Assembly (NCBI GenBank): GCA_025981645.1
Contig: JAICXH010000013.1
Location: forward strand, 1 to 41,452
DNA length: 41,452 nt
Direction: 5' to 3'
Source: Burkholderiales bacterium
GTDB taxonomy: Bacteria; Pseudomonadota; Gammaproteobacteria; Burkholderiales; Casimicrobiaceae
Part shown: in pieces, positions 9,309 to 20,510 of the stretch
How the letters are laid out: every line of letters starts with the position of its first letter
Numbering within the stretch: position 1 is the stretch's first letter
Translations under genes and position numbers: made by a program
The notes under the pieces: model-generated
Databases searched by the model: none
What the model saw: the letters and a program-made list of their open reading frames with translations, nothing else
What the model was told of the DNA's origin: nothing

Positions 9309-9557
9309 TCAGGGCTCGGCCTCGTGGCCGTGATTCGGGTGCGGCATCGCGACCGGCCGCGATGGCACCACCGTGGAGATCGCGTGCTTGTAGACCATCT
9401 GCGTGACAGTGTTCTTGAGCAGCACGACGTACTGGTCGAACGACTCGATCTGACCCTGCAGTTTGATCCCGTTCACCAGGTAGATCGAAACCTGCACGTG
9501 CTCCTTGCGCAGGGTGTTGAGGAACGGGTCTTGTAGCATTTGCCCTTTGTTGCTCAT
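9309..9557 (-). CDS. hfq: Hfq RNA chaperone
   Basis: An 82-residue Sm-like protein that forms a hexameric ring and pairs small RNAs with mRNAs. The sequence opens [19 protein letters not shown], then the Sm1 motif ([20 protein letters not shown]) and Sm2 ([13 protein letters not shown]), with the distal- and proximal-face residues of the family in place. The C-terminal tail is short ([15 protein letters not shown]) compared with enterobacterial Hfq. The ATG at 9557 has GGAG seven bases upstream. The frame is open to 9596, but the extra 13 residues are not family-like. Confidence 0.98.
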   Translation of the reverse strand: MSNKGQMLQDPFLNTLRKEHVQVSIYLVNGIKLQGQIESFDQYVVLLKNTVTQMVYKHAISTVVPSRPVAMPHPNHGHEAEP

Positions 9558-9657
9558 CGATCGGCTCCGCGTCTCGATTGGTCCCGCGTCGTGCACCCGG
9601 TCCGCGCGGCGCGGCCGGCGAACCTGCGCGACTCCCCACCCTGTGGCACGGGTCGCG

Positions 9658-11028
9658 CTAGCGGCGTGCGGTAGTGTCCGCCCAGGGGTTGGCGCCCGTC
9701 TTGAATTCTATCCTAAGCGGGGTGCCGCGCAGTTTGAACGCGTCGGCGAAGAAATGTTCCAGATAGCGCCGGTACGCGGCCGGCACGTGGCGCAGCGCAG
9801 ATCCGTGGATCACGACGATCGGCGGATTCATGCCTCCCTGATGGGCGTAGCGCAGCTTCGGGCGCACCATGCCCGCGCGCGGGGGCTGCTGGCGCAGCAC
9901 GGCCTGCTGCAGCGCGCGCGTAAGACGCGGCGTCGGCAGACGCGCCATCGCCGCGGCGTAGGCGGCGTCGACGCCTTCGAGCAGCGCGGACAGGCCGTGC
10001 CGCTGGCGTGCCGAAATCGGCTGCTGCTGCGCGAAGTCCGTGAAGGCGAGCTTGCGCTCGATGTCGCGCCGCACGGCCTCGCGCTGTTCGTGCGTCGCGG
10101 CATCCCACTTGTTGATCGCGACGACGAGCGCGCGACCCTCTTCGAGCACGTGCCCGGCGAGGTGCGCGTCCTGCTCGCTGATCCCCTCGACGGCGTCGAG
10201 CAGCAGTACGACGACGTGCGCGTCGGCGATCGACTGTAGCGTCTTGATCACCGAGAATTTCTCGATCGTGCCGTCGACCTTCGCGCGACGGCGTACGCCC
10301 GCGGTGTCGATCAGCGTGTAGCGACGTCCGCGCTGCTCGAAGTCGAGGCGGATCGAATCGCGCGTCGTGCCGGGCTCGTCGAACGCGATCACTCGCTCCT
10401 CGCCGAGGAGCGCGTTGACGAGCGTCGACTTGCCGACGTTGGGCCGGCCGACGATCGCGACGACGATGCGCCCGGCGGAAGCGGCGTCCTCGCCGCTTTC
10501 GCCGTCGTCCGCGGACGCCGCCGCCTCGGCCGGCGCGGCGCAGCGATCGAGCGCGATCTCGACGAGGTCGCGGACGTTCTCGCCGTGCGCCGCCGAGATC
10601 GGATACGGCTCGCCGAGCGCCAACTCGTGAAAATCGGCCGTCGCGCGCTCGCCCGGCATCCCCTCGGCCTTGTTGACGGCGACGATCACCGGGCGCCCCG
10701 AGCGGCGCAGCAGCTCGCCGATCTCGCGATCCTGCGGCGCCACCCCGGAGCGCGCGTCGACGACGAACACCACGGCGTCGCATTCGGCGATCGCCGTACG
10801 CGCCTGCTTCGCCATCTCGTACAGGAGTCCCGCGGTCGCGACGGGCTCGAAGCCGCCGGTGTCGACGACGATGTAGTCGCGCTCGCCTGCGCGCGCGCGA
10901 CCGTAATGACGATCGCGCGTCAGGCCCGGAATGTCCGCGACGAGCGCGTTGCGGCTCTTCGTCAGGCGGTTGAACAGAGTCGACTTGCCGACGTTGGGAC
11001 GGCCGACGAGGGCGATGGTTGGCAACAT
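9658..11028 (-). CDS. der: Ribosome assembly GTPase Der (EngA)
   Basis: A 456-residue protein with two consecutive GTPase domains and a C-terminal KH-like domain, the diagnostic Der layout. The first P-loop is GRPNVGKST (residues 9-17). The second copy of GRPNVGKST lies at about 190, after an acidic linker ([17 protein letters not shown]). The G3 motifs are DTGGF and DTAGV, and the G4 motifs NKAE and NKWD. The KH region ends [13 protein letters not shown]. It acts in 50S subunit maturation. Start ATG at 11028; upstream in-frame sequence to 11172 overlaps bamB and is not family-like. It follows bamB with about 50 bases between. Confidence 0.97.
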   Translation of the reverse strand: MLPTIALVGRPNVGKSTLFNRLTKSRNALVADIPGLTRDRHYGRARAGERDYIVVDTGGFEPVATAGLLYEMAKQARTAIAECDAVVFVVDARSGVAPQDREIGELLRRSGRPVIVAVNKAEGMPGERATADFHELALGEPYPISAAHGENVRDLVEIALDRCAAPAEAAASADDGESGEDAASAGRIVVAIVGRPNVGKSTLVNALLGEERVIAFDEPGTTRDSIRLDFEQRGRRYTLIDTAGVRRRAKVDGTIEKFSVIKTLQSIADAHVVVLLLDAVEGISEQDAHLAGHVLEEGRALVVAINKWDAATHEQREAVRRDIERKLAFTDFAQQQPISARQRHGLSALLEGVDAAYAAAMARLPTPRLTRALQQAVLRQQPPRAGMVRPKLRYAHQGGMNPPIVVIHGSALRHVPAAYRRYLEHFFADAFKLRGTPLRIEFKTGANPWADTTARR

Positions 11029-11077
11029 CGTTGTCGTGGTCCGCGACCGGCCTCGGGCCGGCGGCGCGGCTGCGCGG

Positions 11078-12271
11078 TCACCTCGCGGTGACCGCGTAGA
11101 GATCGCCCTTCTGCGATTGCCACAGGATGCCGTTGCCGAACCGGGCCGGCTGTGCCGTCGCCGCGCTGCCATCGGTGGCGAGGCGGCCGATGTAACGGCC
11201 GTCGGCGCGCGCCACGAGGTGCAGGTAGCCCTGGACGTCGATCACCGCGACGTCGTCGCCGATGACCTGCGGCCCGCCGATCCTGCGCTTGGCGAGCACG
11301 TCCTGCTTCCACACCGATGCGCCGTTCGTGCGGTCGAGTGCCTGGATGCTGCCATCGGCTGCAACGACGTAGAGGCGCGACGTGTCTCCGGTGATGCCGG
11401 CGAGGCTCGAAATGTCGCGCGTCCACAGCAGCGTGCCACGCACGACGTCGAAGCACGCAACGCGCCCCTGATAGGCTGCGGCGCAGACCTCGTTCTCGTC
11501 GACGAACGGCAGGCTGGTGACGTCGACGATCCGGTCGAGCTCGGTCGATCCTTTCGGTACCGCCACCGTTCCCTCCCAGCCGATGGCCCCGGTCTCGGTG
11601 GCGATGGCGAGGAGGCTCCCGCCGGCCATGCCGACGAACACCGCGCCGCGCGTCTCGACGCCCCCGGCATTGTTGCGGATCGTCAGCGACGGCAGCGTTC
11701 GCGGGTCGACCCACTGCGTTTTGCCGGTGTCCGCGGCGAGTCCGTAGATTCTTCCATCGCCTGACTGGACGACGACGATGTTGCCAACGACGATCGGTGG
11801 CGAGATCACCTCGCTCGAAACCTGGCCGGTCCAGCGCGCTTTGCCGTCGGCGCCGAACGCGAGCACCTTGCCCTGATCGGTGCCTACCACGACGAGCGCC
11901 GTACCGGCGCCGGGCCCCGCCTCGAGCTTCTGCCCGGCGCTGATCCGCCACACGCTGCGCCCGGTCGCCGGATCGAAGCGCATCAGCGTGCCGTCCTGTG
12001 CAGCAGCATAGACCGCCTCGGGCGTGATCGCCGGGGCGAAGCCCGGACCCGCCTTGCCGATCTCGGCGCGCCAGATCACGCTCGCTGTTGCCCTGGCGGT
12101 CAGCGCAGGGAGCGGACCGGGCTTGTTCGAACCCCCGGTCAGCCAGTCGAACGAAGGTGGCGGAATCGTCGGCAGTGTCAGCGAGTCCGACGACAGGCTC
12201 TTGCAGCCGGCGACGAGCGCGGCCGCTGCGAGCGCGACAGCGAGACTCGGGAGCGCGCCGCGCAGCGTCAT
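11078..12271 (-). CDS. bamB: Outer-membrane assembly lipoprotein BamB
   Basis: A 397-residue lipoprotein of the BAM complex that helps insert beta-barrel proteins into the outer membrane. The signal peptide [15 protein letters not shown] ends in a lipobox (LVAGC, cysteine about 22). The rest is a PQQ-like eight-bladed beta-propeller, with repeated blades such as [37 protein letters not shown] and [15 protein letters not shown]. The start overlaps the stop of the upstream yfgM-like gene by four bases (ATGA, 12268-12271), indicating coupling. The order yfgM-bamB-der is conserved in Proteobacteria. Confidence 0.96.
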   Translation of the reverse strand: MTLRGALPSLAVALAAAALVAGCKSLSSDSLTLPTIPPPSFDWLTGGSNKPGPLPALTARATASVIWRAEIGKAGPGFAPAITPEAVYAAAQDGTLMRFDPATGRSVWRISAGQKLEAGPGAGTALVVVGTDQGKVLAFGADGKARWTGQVSSEVISPPIVVGNIVVVQSGDGRIYGLAADTGKTQWVDPRTLPSLTIRNNAGGVETRGAVFVGMAGGSLLAIATETGAIGWEGTVAVPKGSTELDRIVDVTSLPFVDENEVCAAAYQGRVACFDVVRGTLLWTRDISSLAGITGDTSRLYVVAADGSIQALDRTNGASVWKQDVLAKRRIGGPQVIGDDVAVIDVQGYLHLVARADGRYIGRLATDGSAATAQPARFGNGILWQSQKGDLYAVTAR

Positions 12272-13014
12272 GGCTTGACCGGCGCGGTTGCCGTAGCCGC
12301 AGCCGCAGCCGATCCGGCAACTGCCGCCGAAGCGGTACCCGCCACCGACACGTTGGTGCCGCCCTGCGCGGCAGCCTGCGCCCGGACGGGCAGCGAATCG
12401 AGCTTGAGCTGCACGTAATTGCGGTACGGCGACTTCGCGTCGAGCTTGGCGAGCGCGGTCTGATACGCCTTGCGCGCGTCGGCATTGCGGCCGGCCGCGG
12501 CGAGTGCGTCGCCGCGAAGGTCCGCGAACATGCCGTCGAAGCTCGGCGGGTGCGCGGCGTCGAGCGCGGCAAGCGCGGCGTCGTATTGCCCGTCGTCGAT
12601 GTGAATCTGCGCGATCCGGTAACGCGCGATCGCCTTCAGCGCGTCTTCCGACGTGTGCTCAACGGCCCCGTCGAGCTGCGCCAGCGCGGCCTTGTGGTCG
12701 CCCGCGTCGTAGAGCATCTTCGCGTAGACGAGCTCCGCGCGCGCGGCGTAGCCGGTGCGGGCGTAGCGATCGGTGAGGTCTGCAACGGCGTCCTTCGCCT
12801 TCGCCATGTCCTTGCTGCCCGAGGCGGCGTCGACCGCGGCGTAGAGCGCCGACGCTTCGAGCGCATGCCGCGCGCTCCACCAGCGCCATCCCTGGTAGCC
12901 GACGACGACGACGGCGGCGGCGACGACGACGGCGGTGATCGGGGTGCCCCAGCGCACCCACCATGCCTTGAGCTCTTCGATCTGGTCCTGCTCTTCGTGG
13001 TCATACGCCGGCAT
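12268..13014 (-). CDS. YfgM-like tetratricopeptide membrane protein
   Basis: A 248-residue protein with a short acidic N-terminus ([19 protein letters not shown]), one membrane helix at about 27-45 ([18 protein letters not shown]) and a periplasmic TPR-like domain of helical repeats (for example [24 protein letters not shown]). It ends in an Ala-rich tail. YfgM-family proteins associate with the Sec translocon and periplasmic chaperones. Start ATG at 13014, which overlaps the end of hisS by 14 bases; the stop overlaps bamB. Placement between hisS and bamB is the standard one. Confidence 0.92.
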   Translation of the reverse strand: MPAYDHEEQDQIEELKAWWVRWGTPITAVVVAAAVVVVGYQGWRWWSARHALEASALYAAVDAASGSKDMAKAKDAVADLTDRYARTGYAARAELVYAKMLYDAGDHKAALAQLDGAVEHTSEDALKAIARYRIAQIHIDDGQYDAALAALDAAHPPSFDGMFADLRGDALAAAGRNADARKAYQTALAKLDAKSPYRNYVQLKLDSLPVRAQAAAQGGTNVSVAGTASAAVAGSAAAAATATAPVKP

Positions 13015-14341
13015 CGCCGCCCCCTGTTCCACTGGTTCGTTCGCGCAGCCACGCTGCGACTGCCGCCGCGGGCACCTCTGCCTGCGGGGCATCGGTGCGC
13101 AGCGGTTTGACTGCGATGGCTCCCGCCGCAGCCTCGTTGTCGCCGACGATCAGCGCGAACTCGGCGCCGCTCGCGTCGGCACGCTTCATCTGCGCCTTGA
13201 AACTTCCGCCGCCGGCGTGCGTAACGACAGCCAGACCGGCGTCGCGCAATGCCTCGGCGGTGCGCCGGGCGAGCGTGCCGGCGCGTTCGCCGGCGTGAAC
13301 GACGTAAGCGACGGGCGCTGCCACGACGGCCTTGCGAGCATCCTCCAGCAGCAGGACCATCCGCTCGATGCCCATGCCGAAGCCGCACGCGGGCGTCGGT
13401 TTGCCGCCGAGCTGCTCGAAAAGCCCGTCGTAGCGCCCGCCGCCGGCAACGGTACCCTGGGCGCCGAGCCGGTCGGTGACGAACTCGAACACCGTTCGAT
13501 TGTAGTAGTCGAGGCCGCGGACGAGCCGCGGGTTGATGGTGAACCCGAGACCTTCCTCGGCAAGCAGCGTCTGCAGCGCTTCGAAATGCAGGCGCGAGGC
13601 GTCGGACAGTCGATCGACGAGCCTCGGCGCGCGGTCGACGAGCTCGCGCAGCGATGGATTCTTGCTGTCGAGGATGCGCAACGGGTTCGTGTGGAGCCTT
13701 CGTTTCGAGTCCTCATCGAGGAGCGCGACGTTCGCCTCGAAGTGGGCGACGAGCGCAGCGCGGTGCGCCTTGCGCTCGGCGGCGTCGCCGATCGAGTTGA
13801 TCTCGAGCCGTATGCTGCCGGCGACGCCGAGCTCGCGCCACAGCCGCGCCAGCATCACCATCTGTTCGGCGTCGACGTCGGGCCCCGCGAAGCCGAGCGC
13901 CTCGACGTCGAACTGGTGGAACTGCCGGTAGCGGCCCTTCTGCGGGCGCTCGTGCCTGAACATCGGGCCGGCCGTCCACACACGCAGCGGCCGCTCGTGA
14001 ATCAGGCTGTGCTCGATCGCCGCACGCACGATACCCGCCGTCGCCTCGGGACGCAGCGTCAGGCTCTCGCCGCTCAGCCGGTCGGCGAAGCTGTACATCT
14101 CCTTCTCGACGACGTCGGTCACCGCGCCGATCGCGCGCACGAACAGCGGCGTCGGCTCGACGACCGGTGTGCGCAGGTTGCGGTAGCCGTACCGGCGGAA
14201 CACGTCGCGCGTCGTATCCTCGAAGAACTCCCATAGCGGCGCCTCGACGGGGAGCAGGTCATTCATTCCGCGAACCGCCTGCAGCGTCGAAGGCCGCGTC
14301 GCCGTCGTCGTGCTCATGGACGTGCTCGTCGTCGCGCTCAT
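13001..14341 (-). CDS. hisS: Histidyl-tRNA synthetase
   Basis: A 446-residue class II synthetase that charges tRNA-His. Visible motifs: [16 protein letters not shown] near the N-terminus, motif 2 ([21 protein letters not shown]), the histidine-specific [16 protein letters not shown], and motif 3 ([14 protein letters not shown]), then the anticodon-binding domain. The ATG at 14341 overlaps the ispG stop (ATGA). This gives a Ser/Thr-rich extension before the family start, so a second in-frame ATG eight codons later is an alternative. The last 14 bases overlap the next gene. The window also has the paralogue hisZ about 8 kb downstream. Confidence 0.97.
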   Translation of the reverse strand: MSATTSTSMSTTTATRPSTLQAVRGMNDLLPVEAPLWEFFEDTTRDVFRRYGYRNLRTPVVEPTPLFVRAIGAVTDVVEKEMYSFADRLSGESLTLRPEATAGIVRAAIEHSLIHERPLRVWTAGPMFRHERPQKGRYRQFHQFDVEALGFAGPDVDAEQMVMLARLWRELGVAGSIRLEINSIGDAAERKAHRAALVAHFEANVALLDEDSKRRLHTNPLRILDSKNPSLRELVDRAPRLVDRLSDASRLHFEALQTLLAEEGLGFTINPRLVRGLDYYNRTVFEFVTDRLGAQGTVAGGGRYDGLFEQLGGKPTPACGFGMGIERMVLLLEDARKAVVAAPVAYVVHAGERAGTLARRTAEALRDAGLAVVTHAGGGSFKAQMKRADASGAEFALIVGDNEAAAGAIAVKPLRTDAPQAEVPAAAVAAWLRERTSGTGGGDAGV

Positions 14342-15636
14342 CGTGGCGGCGCCTGCACTGCGGTGCCCGCGCCGCGCTGCGCCACCAGGTTCGTCGTCGC
14401 AGGCTTGCCGCCCCAGGTCGTCTCGACGTATTCGGTGACGATCGCCTCGAACTCCTCGGCGATGCGCTCGCCGCGCAACGTGACGGTCTTGCGGCCGTCG
14501 ACGTACACGGGCGCGACCGGCGTCTCGCCGGTGCCGGGCAGCGAGATGCCGACGTTGGCGAGCCTCGATTCGCCCGGCCCGTTGACGACGCAACCCATGA
14601 CGGCGACGTGCATCGTCTCGACCCCGGGGTAACGCGCTCGCCATGCTGGCATCGATTGGCGTAGGAACGCCTGAATGCGCGCGGCGAGGTCCTGGAAGGT
14701 CGTGCTGGTGGTGCGTCCGCAGCCCGGGCACGCGCTCACCATCGGTGCGAACGAGCGCAGGCCCATCACCTGCAGCAACTCCTGCGCGACGATCACTTCG
14801 CGCGTGCGGTCGCCGTCAGGCTCGGGGGTGAGCGACACGCGGATGGTGTCGCCGATGCCCTGCTGCAGCAGCACGGCCATCGCGGCAGACGAGGCGACGA
14901 TGCCCTTGCTTCCCATCCCTGCCTCGGTGAGACCGAGATGCAGCGGGTAATCGCAACGTCGCGCGAGCTCGCCGTAGACGGCGATCAGGTCCTCGACGCT
15001 GCTCACCTTGCACGACAGGACGATGCGGTCGCTGGCAAGGCCGAGTGATTCGGCGGCGTGTGCGCTGTCGAGCGCCGACGCGACCAGTGCCTCGCGCAGC
15101 ACCGCGTCTGCCGCGGCTGGCGCTGCCGCGTTGGCGTTCGCATCCATCATCCGTGCGAGGAGCTCGGCGTCGAGGCTTCCCCAGTTCACACCGATGCGCA
15201 CCGGCTTCGCGTAGCGGATCGCGAGCTCGATCAGCGTCGCGAACTGCGCGTCGCGCTTGCTGCCGCGCCCGACGTTGCCGGGATTGATCCGGTACTTGGC
15301 GAGCGCCTGCGCGCACTCCGGCGACTGCGCGAGCAGGCGATGCCCGTTGAAATGAAAGTCGCCGACGAGGGGAACGCGGCAACCGAGGTCGTCGAGACGG
15401 CGCCGGATCTCCGGCACCGCCGCGGCCGCCGCGGCCGTGTTGACGGTGACGCGCACAAGCTCGGAGCCGGCGGCGGCGAGCGCTGCGACCTGCGTGACCG
15501 TCGCGGCGACGTCGGCGGTATCGGTGTTGGTCATCGACTGCACGACGATCGGCGCACCGCCGCCGACCGCAACGCCGCCGATCTCGACACGCCGGCTGGC
15601 GCGACGGACGATGCGCGGCAGTTCGATGGCGTTCAT
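14338..15636 (-). CDS. ispG: 4-hydroxy-3-methylbut-2-en-1-yl diphosphate synthase
   Basis: A 432-residue enzyme of the MEP isoprenoid pathway. It reductively opens the cyclic diphosphate MEcPP to HMBPP with a [4Fe-4S] cluster. The TIM-barrel part starts with [17 protein letters not shown] and includes [11 protein letters not shown] and [11 protein letters not shown]. The C-terminal iron-sulfur part carries the cysteines in [10 protein letters not shown] and [11 protein letters not shown]. The length fits the longer proteobacterial form. Start ATG at 15636, 20 bases after the rodZ stop; the stop overlaps hisS (ATGA). Confidence 0.97.
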   Translation of the reverse strand: MNAIELPRIVRRASRRVEIGGVAVGGGAPIVVQSMTNTDTADVAATVTQVAALAAAGSELVRVTVNTAAAAAAVPEIRRRLDDLGCRVPLVGDFHFNGHRLLAQSPECAQALAKYRINPGNVGRGSKRDAQFATLIELAIRYAKPVRIGVNWGSLDAELLARMMDANANAAAPAAADAVLREALVASALDSAHAAESLGLASDRIVLSCKVSSVEDLIAVYGELARRCDYPLHLGLTEAGMGSKGIVASSAAMAVLLQQGIGDTIRVSLTPEPDGDRTREVIVAQELLQVMGLRSFAPMVSACPGCGRTTSTTFQDLAARIQAFLRQSMPAWRARYPGVETMHVAVMGCVVNGPGESRLANVGISLPGTGETPVAPVYVDGRKTVTLRGERIAEEFEAIVTEYVETTWGGKPATTNLVAQRGAGTAVQAPPR

Positions 15637-15656
15637 CGCTTCGCCCCCGTGGAGGG

Positions 15657-16673
15657 TCACTCGAGCGTGACGCGCGCGACGTCGCCGCGCGTGTAGGGCC
15701 CGAGGTCGCGCGGCTGACCGCGGAAGGTGACGGCGACCTTCGGGGCGTCGCCGATCGTGAGCTGGAACGGTGCGGTGCCGTCGACGCTGCGCGTCGTGCC
15801 CGCCGCTTCGGTGGCCTTGAGAATCACCCGCCCGCTGGCGTCGCGTACCTCGACCCACGACGGACCGTTGAACTTCAGCACGAGCGGCGAAGCGCCGCTG
15901 CTCGCAGGCGTCGCAACGCTGATGCTGCCCGTCGTGCCTGCCGTCGCTGCGTCGGCGCGCGGAGCGGGGGATACCGGAGGGACCGGCGGTGCGATATCGG
16001 CGGAAGCGGGCGCCACCGCGGGTTGGGAGGCCGCGGCAGGCGCTGCCCCGGCAGGTCCTTGCGCGGCCGCACCGGGCTCCGCCGCCGGCTCGTGCGCGGC
16101 CAGCGGATTGGGAAGACTCGCGAGCTCGGCCGCCGGCGCCGCACTGCTTCCGGTCGGCGTACTGCCTCCGGCCGTCGCGCCGGCCGTCACGGCGGCGACA
16201 CGCTCGGCGATCGGGTGCAGCATGCCGTGCTGGCGCAGATACTCGTAATAGGCGGCGACGCCGACGATCACGACGAGAACGAGCGGGAACGACCAGCGTA
16301 GCGGGGAGCGGCGCGGCGCGCGGTCCATCGGCAGTTCGCCCATCGGACGCCGCACGGGCCCGAAGCCCGGCCGCTCGAGCGCGGGCGCGGCGTCGGCGTT
16401 CGGAAGCAGCGCAACGACGGCGTCGGGATCGAGGTGGACGAAGCGCGCGTAATTGCGGGCGAACCCGCGCACGAATGTGCGTCCGGGAAGGTGTCCGTAG
16501 TCGTCGTTCTCGAGCGCCTTCACCTGACGCGGTGCGAGCTTCAACTGTTGCGCCACCGCCTCGATCGTCAGCGTTTGCGCCTCGCGTGCGGCCTTGAGCT
16601 TCGCGCCTGCGCTCGCGCGCGACGCGGAGGCCGCCGTGCCTGCGCCGGCGCCGCCCTCGGTCGCGCCGGTCAC
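15657..16673 (-). CDS. rodZ: RodZ-like cell-shape protein
   Basis: A 338-residue protein with the RodZ layout. A cytoplasmic helix-turn-helix (about 25-90, [30 protein letters not shown]) is followed by a membrane helix at about 127-143 ([17 protein letters not shown]). A Pro/Ala-rich periplasmic linker comes next (about 165-250), then a C-terminal DUF4115 domain ([22 protein letters not shown]). RodZ links MreB filaments to the elongation machinery. The only plausible start is a GTG at 16673 that overlaps the pilW stop in a GTGA junction; no in-frame ATG lies before the conserved region. The gene is translationally coupled to pilW. Confidence 0.93.
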   Translation of the reverse strand: MTGATEGGAGAGTAASASRASAGAKLKAAREAQTLTIEAVAQQLKLAPRQVKALENDDYGHLPGRTFVRGFARNYARFVHLDPDAVVALLPNADAAPALERPGFGPVRRPMGELPMDRAPRRSPLRWSFPLVLVVIVGVAAYYEYLRQHGMLHPIAERVAAVTAGATAGGSTPTGSSAAPAAELASLPNPLAAHEPAAEPGAAAQGPAGAAPAAASQPAVAPASADIAPPVPPVSPAPRADAATAGTTGSISVATPASSGASPLVLKFNGPSWVEVRDASGRVILKATEAAGTTRSVDGTAPFQLTIGDAPKVAVTFRGQPRDLGPYTRGDVARVTLE

Positions 16674-17515
16674 GGGCAGGCCCCGGAGCCGGTGTTGGCC
16701 GCCTCGGCGGAATGCGGATAGCGGTTGGCGAGCTGCGACTGGTACGACTGCGCAGCATCGGTGTCGCCGTGCTTGCGCGCGATGCACATGCCGAGGTGCA
16801 GTACTTCGGGCGGAGGCGAAGCCTCGCGCACCGCCGGCCGCATCCAGGCGAGCGCCTCGCCGTAGCGTCCGCCTCGGTAGGCGAGGAGCGCGAGGTTGTA
16901 CGCCGCGACCGGATTGCCGGGCGAAACCGTCATCGCGCGGCGCAGGTAGTCCTCGGCCTTCGCAGTGTCGCCCAGCACCGCCGTGCACTTGCCGAGATTG
17001 ATGAGCGCGATCTCGGGCTTCTTGAACAGCGGATCGGCGAGCACGCGCTCGAACTCGGGGATCGATTCCTTGGGGTGCCCGGTCCCGCAAAGGAACGCGC
17101 CCCAGTTCTCGCGGATCTCCGAATCGGTCGGCGCAATCGACAACGCGTGCTGGAAATTGTCGCGCGCCTTCTGCTCCTCGCCGAGCATTGCGTAGACGAG
17201 GCCGTAGATGTCGTAGATCTTCGGGTTGGAAGGATCGAACGAGCGCGCGGTCGCGAGCTCCTGCAGCGCGATGTCCATCTGCCCGCGCTGGTAGTAACCT
17301 GCGGCGAGCTCGCGGTGGATCTCGGCGCGCTGCTGCGGAGTCGCCTGCTGTTCCTTGACCGGCGTGTTGTCGGGTTGCGGCGGCAGTTGCGGCGCGGCAG
17401 GCTTGTTGGTCGCACACCCGGCGACGGCGAGCGCCGTCACGACACCCCCGGCAGCGAGCCATGCCCGCAGCCGCAGTCCGCAATGTTTCCAGCCCGTCAG
17501 GCGAGTCGCTGTCAT
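16670..17515 (-). CDS. pilW: Type IV pilus biogenesis/stability lipoprotein PilW (PilF)
   Basis: A 281-residue TPR lipoprotein. The signal peptide ends LAVAGCATN, with the lipidated cysteine at about 32. At least four TPR motifs follow (for example [25 protein letters not shown], then [27 protein letters not shown]). Known relatives pilot the secretin PilQ to the outer membrane in type IV pilus assembly. Start ATG at 17515; the frame is open to 17800, but that part overlaps rlmN and is arginine-rich noise. It lies eight bases downstream of the rlmN stop, and its own stop overlaps rodZ. Confidence 0.93.
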   Translation of the reverse strand: MTATRLTGWKHCGLRLRAWLAAGGVVTALAVAGCATNKPAAPQLPPQPDNTPVKEQQATPQQRAEIHRELAAGYYQRGQMDIALQELATARSFDPSNPKIYDIYGLVYAMLGEEQKARDNFQHALSIAPTDSEIRENWGAFLCGTGHPKESIPEFERVLADPLFKKPEIALINLGKCTAVLGDTAKAEDYLRRAMTVSPGNPVAAYNLALLAYRGGRYGEALAWMRPAVREASPPPEVLHLGMCIARKHGDTDAAQSYQSQLANRYPHSAEAANTGSGACP

Positions 17516-17523
17516 CGTTTCGC

Positions 17524-18633
17524 TCAGTGTGCCACCGCCGGGGCGTTCCGCGCAGCGAGTCGGTGGCGCGTGCGATCGCGCACCTGACCGGCGAGTTGCC
17601 CGCAGGCCGCGTCGATGTCGCTGCCACGCGTCTTCCGGATCGTCGCGACAATGTCTGCATCCTGCAGCCGCCTTGCGAAGTCGCGAATGCGTTCGCGAGG
17701 CGAAACGCGGAACTCGGTGCCGGGAAACGCATTGAACGGAATCAGGTTGAGCTTGCAGGGCACGTCGCGGACGAGCTCGATCAGCGCCTGCGCATGCCAC
17801 GGCTGATCGTTGACGCCATCGAGCATCACGTACTCGAAGGTGACGAAATCGCGCGGCGCATGCTCGAGGTAGCGCCTACATGCCGCCATCAGCTCGGACA
17901 GCGGATGCCTGCGATTGATCGGGACCAGCCGGTTGCGAAGCTCGTCGTCCGGGGCGTGCAGCGAGACGGCGAGCGCGACCGGACACTCGACGGCGAGCCG
18001 GTCGATCCACGGCACCAGCCCCGACGTCGACAGCGTCACGCGCCTTCGCGATAGGCCATACGCATGGTCGTCGACGAACAGCCGCAGCGCCGGGACGACG
18101 CGATCGAAATTGGCGAGCGGCTCACCCATGCCCATCATCACCACGTTGGTGATCGGCGCGCGGCCGGCGTCAACCCACGGCGCGCGGACGCCGTCGGCGA
18201 GGAGCGCGCGGTTCGCGAGCCAGAGCTGGCCGACGATCTCGCCGGTCTCGAGATTGCGATTGAAGCCCTGACGGCCGGTCGCACAGAACGCACAGTCGAG
18301 CGCGCAACCAGCCTGCGACGAGATGCACAGCGTCCCGCGGTCGTCCTCGGGGATGTACACCGCCTCGACGGCATTGCCATTGCCGGCGTCGAGCAGCCAC
18401 TTGCGCGTGCCGTCGGCGGCGGTCGTGTCGCGCAGCACCTGCGGCGCGCGGATCAGCGCCTCCGCCGCGAGTGCAGCGCGCAGCGGCCGCGCGAGGTCGG
18501 ACATCGCCTCGACGTCGTCGACGAGCCGCTGGTGCAGCCAGCGCGACACCTGCCGCGCGCGAAATGGCTTCTCGCCGCGACCGGCGAAGAATTGCGCGAG
18601 CGCAGCCGGTTCGAGGTCGAGCAGGTTGATCAT
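17524..18633 (-). CDS. rlmN: Dual-specificity 23S rRNA/tRNA adenine-C2 methyltransferase
   Basis: A 369-residue radical-SAM enzyme that methylates C2 of A2503 in 23S rRNA and A37 in some tRNAs. The cluster-binding CX3CX2C is at residues 110-117 (CALDCAFC). The SAM-contacting [15 protein letters not shown] and the C-terminal segment [18 protein letters not shown], with the methyl-carrying cysteine, are present. The C-terminal tail continues for about 20 residues. It lies 16 bases after ndk and eight before pilW, in the conserved ndk-rlmN-pilW-rodZ order. Confidence 0.97.
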   Translation of the reverse strand: MINLLDLEPAALAQFFAGRGEKPFRARQVSRWLHQRLVDDVEAMSDLARPLRAALAAEALIRAPQVLRDTTAADGTRKWLLDAGNGNAVEAVYIPEDDRGTLCISSQAGCALDCAFCATGRQGFNRNLETGEIVGQLWLANRALLADGVRAPWVDAGRAPITNVVMMGMGEPLANFDRVVPALRLFVDDHAYGLSRRRVTLSTSGLVPWIDRLAVECPVALAVSLHAPDDELRNRLVPINRRHPLSELMAACRRYLEHAPRDFVTFEYVMLDGVNDQPWHAQALIELVRDVPCKLNLIPFNAFPGTEFRVSPRERIRDFARRLQDADIVATIRKTRGSDIDAACGQLAGQVRDRTRHRLAARNAPAVAH

Positions 18634-18649
18634 CTGCGGCGGCGCCGCG

Positions 18650-19090
18650 TCATGCCCCGCGTTCGTGGCGGGCGTAGACGTTGCGCGCAGGGAAGAAGTA
18701 GGCGATCTCGGCGATGGCCGTTGCCGGACTGTCCGAGCCGTGCACGGCGTTGGCGTCGATCGATTGCGCGAAATCGGCGCGGATCGTTCCGCGGTCGGCT
18801 TTCTTCGGGTCGGTCGCCCCCATCAGCTCGCGGTTTCTGGCGATCGCGTTCTCGCCTTCCAGAACCTGGACGAGCACCGGCCCGGTCGTCATGAAGTCGA
18901 CCAGATCGCGGAAGAAGGGACGTTCGCGATGAACTGCGTAGAACCCCTCGGCATCGGCGCGCGACAGCCACACCATCTTCGCGGCGGCAATGCGGAGCCC
19001 GGCGCGCTCGAAGCGGCTGATGATCTCGCCGATGACGTTCTTCGCCACCGCGTCGGGTTTGATGATGGAAAGCGTGCGTTCGACCGCCAT
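18650..19090 (-). CDS. ndk: Nucleoside diphosphate kinase
   Basis: A 146-residue enzyme that equalises nucleoside triphosphate pools by ping-pong phosphate transfer. The start [14 protein letters not shown], the Kpn-loop region and the active-site NAVHGSDS with its phosphorylated histidine are all present. The ending [15 protein letters not shown] is slightly extended. The ATG at 19090 is the family start; the frame is open upstream into tilS, but that is not coding in this frame. It is preceded by its own likely promoter, in the 3' end of tilS. Confidence 0.97.
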   Translation of the reverse strand: MAVERTLSIIKPDAVAKNVIGEIISRFERAGLRIAAAKMVWLSRADAEGFYAVHRERPFFRDLVDFMTTGPVLVQVLEGENAIARNRELMGATDPKKADRGTIRADFAQSIDANAVHGSDSPATAIAEIAYFFPARNVYARHERGA

Positions 19091-19127
19091 GCCCGGGCTC
19101 CGCTGGATGATCCTGAATAAACAGCGG

Positions 19128-19154
19128 ATTTTAGCATGGCGAGCCGTCGAGCAA
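19128..19154 (-). promoter_or_regulatory. Extended -10 promoter for ndk in the end of tilS
   Basis: On the minus strand TGCTAAAAT (19136-19128) forms an extended -10 element, with a TTGCTC -35-like hexamer at 19154-19149 and a 15-base spacer. The -10 hexamer overlaps the tilS stop codon. Transcription would begin near 19121, giving a leader of about 30 bases before ndk. This would free the ndk-to-phosphoribosyltransferase block from accA-tilS transcription. Confidence 0.6.
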
Positions 19155-20510
19155 CGGCCGCCATTCGAGGCGGTATCCGGACTCGCTGCCGGTGGCCGCG
19201 AAGCGTGCGTCGACGCCGATCCCGGCCACCGCGACGAGCACGTCGTCGCAGCAGACGCGCGGCAGGCCCGTTCGTTCCCATGGAGGTACGCCCGCCTCGC
19301 GCAGGAGGTCGGCGACGGGGCGGCGCGGCCGGCCGGCGAGGCCAAGCCGCTCGCCGGGGGAGCCCGGCCGGATGATCACGCGTCCTGCTCCGAGCCTCCC
19401 CGCTGCGATGCCGGCAGCCTCGACCCGAAGCAAACGTAGCGTCCCGTGGGGCAGCTCGACCGTTTCCGCACCGCTCCACGGCTGTGCCCACCAAAGCGGC
19501 TGGGGCCGGTGCACGAAGATCCGGCCGCGATGAATGCCGAGCGCGCGACCCGCATGGACGAGCTTGACCTGCGCGTCGTCGCCGGCATTCGCGAGCTGTC
19601 GCAGCATCTCGGCGAGGCGCACCGAAGACGGCGCCGGCAGACCGTGCTCGCGCAGGAACCAGCGCAGCAGGTTCGCCGCGCGCCGCGGACCGAGGGCGCG
19701 AAGCGGTTCGCGCGCGAGCGAAGCGCCGTCGTATGCCGAGCGCGCGTCGATCGCGGCGAGATCGTCGAGGAGCGCGCCGGCGTCGGCCTGCAGGCGCGCC
19801 GCGCGCACGACGGTCAGCGGGTAACCCGGAGCGAGGGCGCGAAGCGCCGGCACCACGCGTGCGCGCAGCGCGTTGCGGCGATAACGCGGATCGGCGTTGC
19901 TCTCGTCGTCGACGTAGCCGAGCCCGCGCACCGCGACGTAGGCATCGATCGCCTCGCGCGGCACCCCGATGAACGGACGCAGCCAGCGGACGCCGCGATC
20001 GACGGCGTCCGCCGGCATGGCGGCAAGGCCCTGCGGCCCCGAGCCGCGAACGAGCTGCAGAAGCACGGTCTCGGCCTGGTCGTCGGCGTGGTGGGCGAGG
20101 AGCACGGCGCCGGCACCCTGCGCGAGGGCGAGCCCGGCCAGTGCAGCGTAGCGCGCGTCGCGCGCAGTGGCCTCGATACTCGTGCGCGGCCGGCGCGAGA
20201 CCTCGACCCGGCGAATCGCGAGCGGCACGCCGAGCGCGGCGCAGCGGTCACGGCAGACCTCGACCCAGCGGTCGGCGTGCGGCGAGAGGCCGTGATGAAC
20301 GTGGAGCGCAACGAGCGCGACGCGCAGGTCGTCGCGGACAGACGCCGCGGCATCGACGAGCGCAATCGAGTCGCGCCCCCCCGAGAGCGCCACGGCGACG
20401 CGCGAGCCTTCGAGCCCGGCATCGCGCAGTGCTGCCGCGACGGCGGTGCGCAGCGTGGCGGTTCCCGGCAGCGTCGAGTCAGCCGGCCGGGATCTCCTTG
20501 TAGCGTCCAT
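19131..20510 (-). CDS. tilS: tRNA(Ile)-lysidine synthase
   Basis: A 459-residue enzyme that converts the wobble C34 of the CAU-anticodon isoleucine tRNA to lysidine, an essential step for decoding AUA. The ATP pyrophosphatase P-loop [13 protein letters not shown] is near residues 39-51, and [12 protein letters not shown] and [15 protein letters not shown] follow. The C-terminal substrate-binding domain ends with [19 protein letters not shown]. The ATG at 20510 overlaps the 3' end of accA by 32 bases. A later start cannot be excluded, because the first 20 residues are poorly conserved in the family. Confidence 0.95.
   Translation of the reverse strand: MDATRRSRPADSTLPGTATLRTAVAAALRDAGLEGSRVAVALSGGRDSIALVDAAASVRDDLRVALVALHVHHGLSPHADRWVEVCRDRCAALGVPLAIRRVEVSRRPRTSIEATARDARYAALAGLALAQGAGAVLLAHHADDQAETVLLQLVRGSGPQGLAAMPADAVDRGVRWLRPFIGVPREAIDAYVAVRGLGYVDDESNADPRYRRNALRARVVPALRALAPGYPLTVVRAARLQADAGALLDDLAAIDARSAYDGASLAREPLRALGPRRAANLLRWFLREHGLPAPSSVRLAEMLRQLANAGDDAQVKLVHAGRALGIHRGRIFVHRPQPLWWAQPWSGAETVELPHGTLRLLRVEAAGIAAGRLGAGRVIIRPGSPGERLGLAGRPRRPVADLLREAGVPPWERTGLPRVCCDDVLVAVAGIGVDARFAATGSESGYRLEWRPLLDGSPC

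Noticed and set aside
7947-9536. A 529-codon plus-strand frame over hflX and hfq
   Set aside because: It lies opposite clearly conserved genes and shows no motif.
12890-12950. A GAC/GGC-rich repetitive stretch resembling a tandem repeat
   Set aside because: It encodes the alanine/valine membrane helix of the yfgM-like protein on the minus strand; repetition follows from codon bias.
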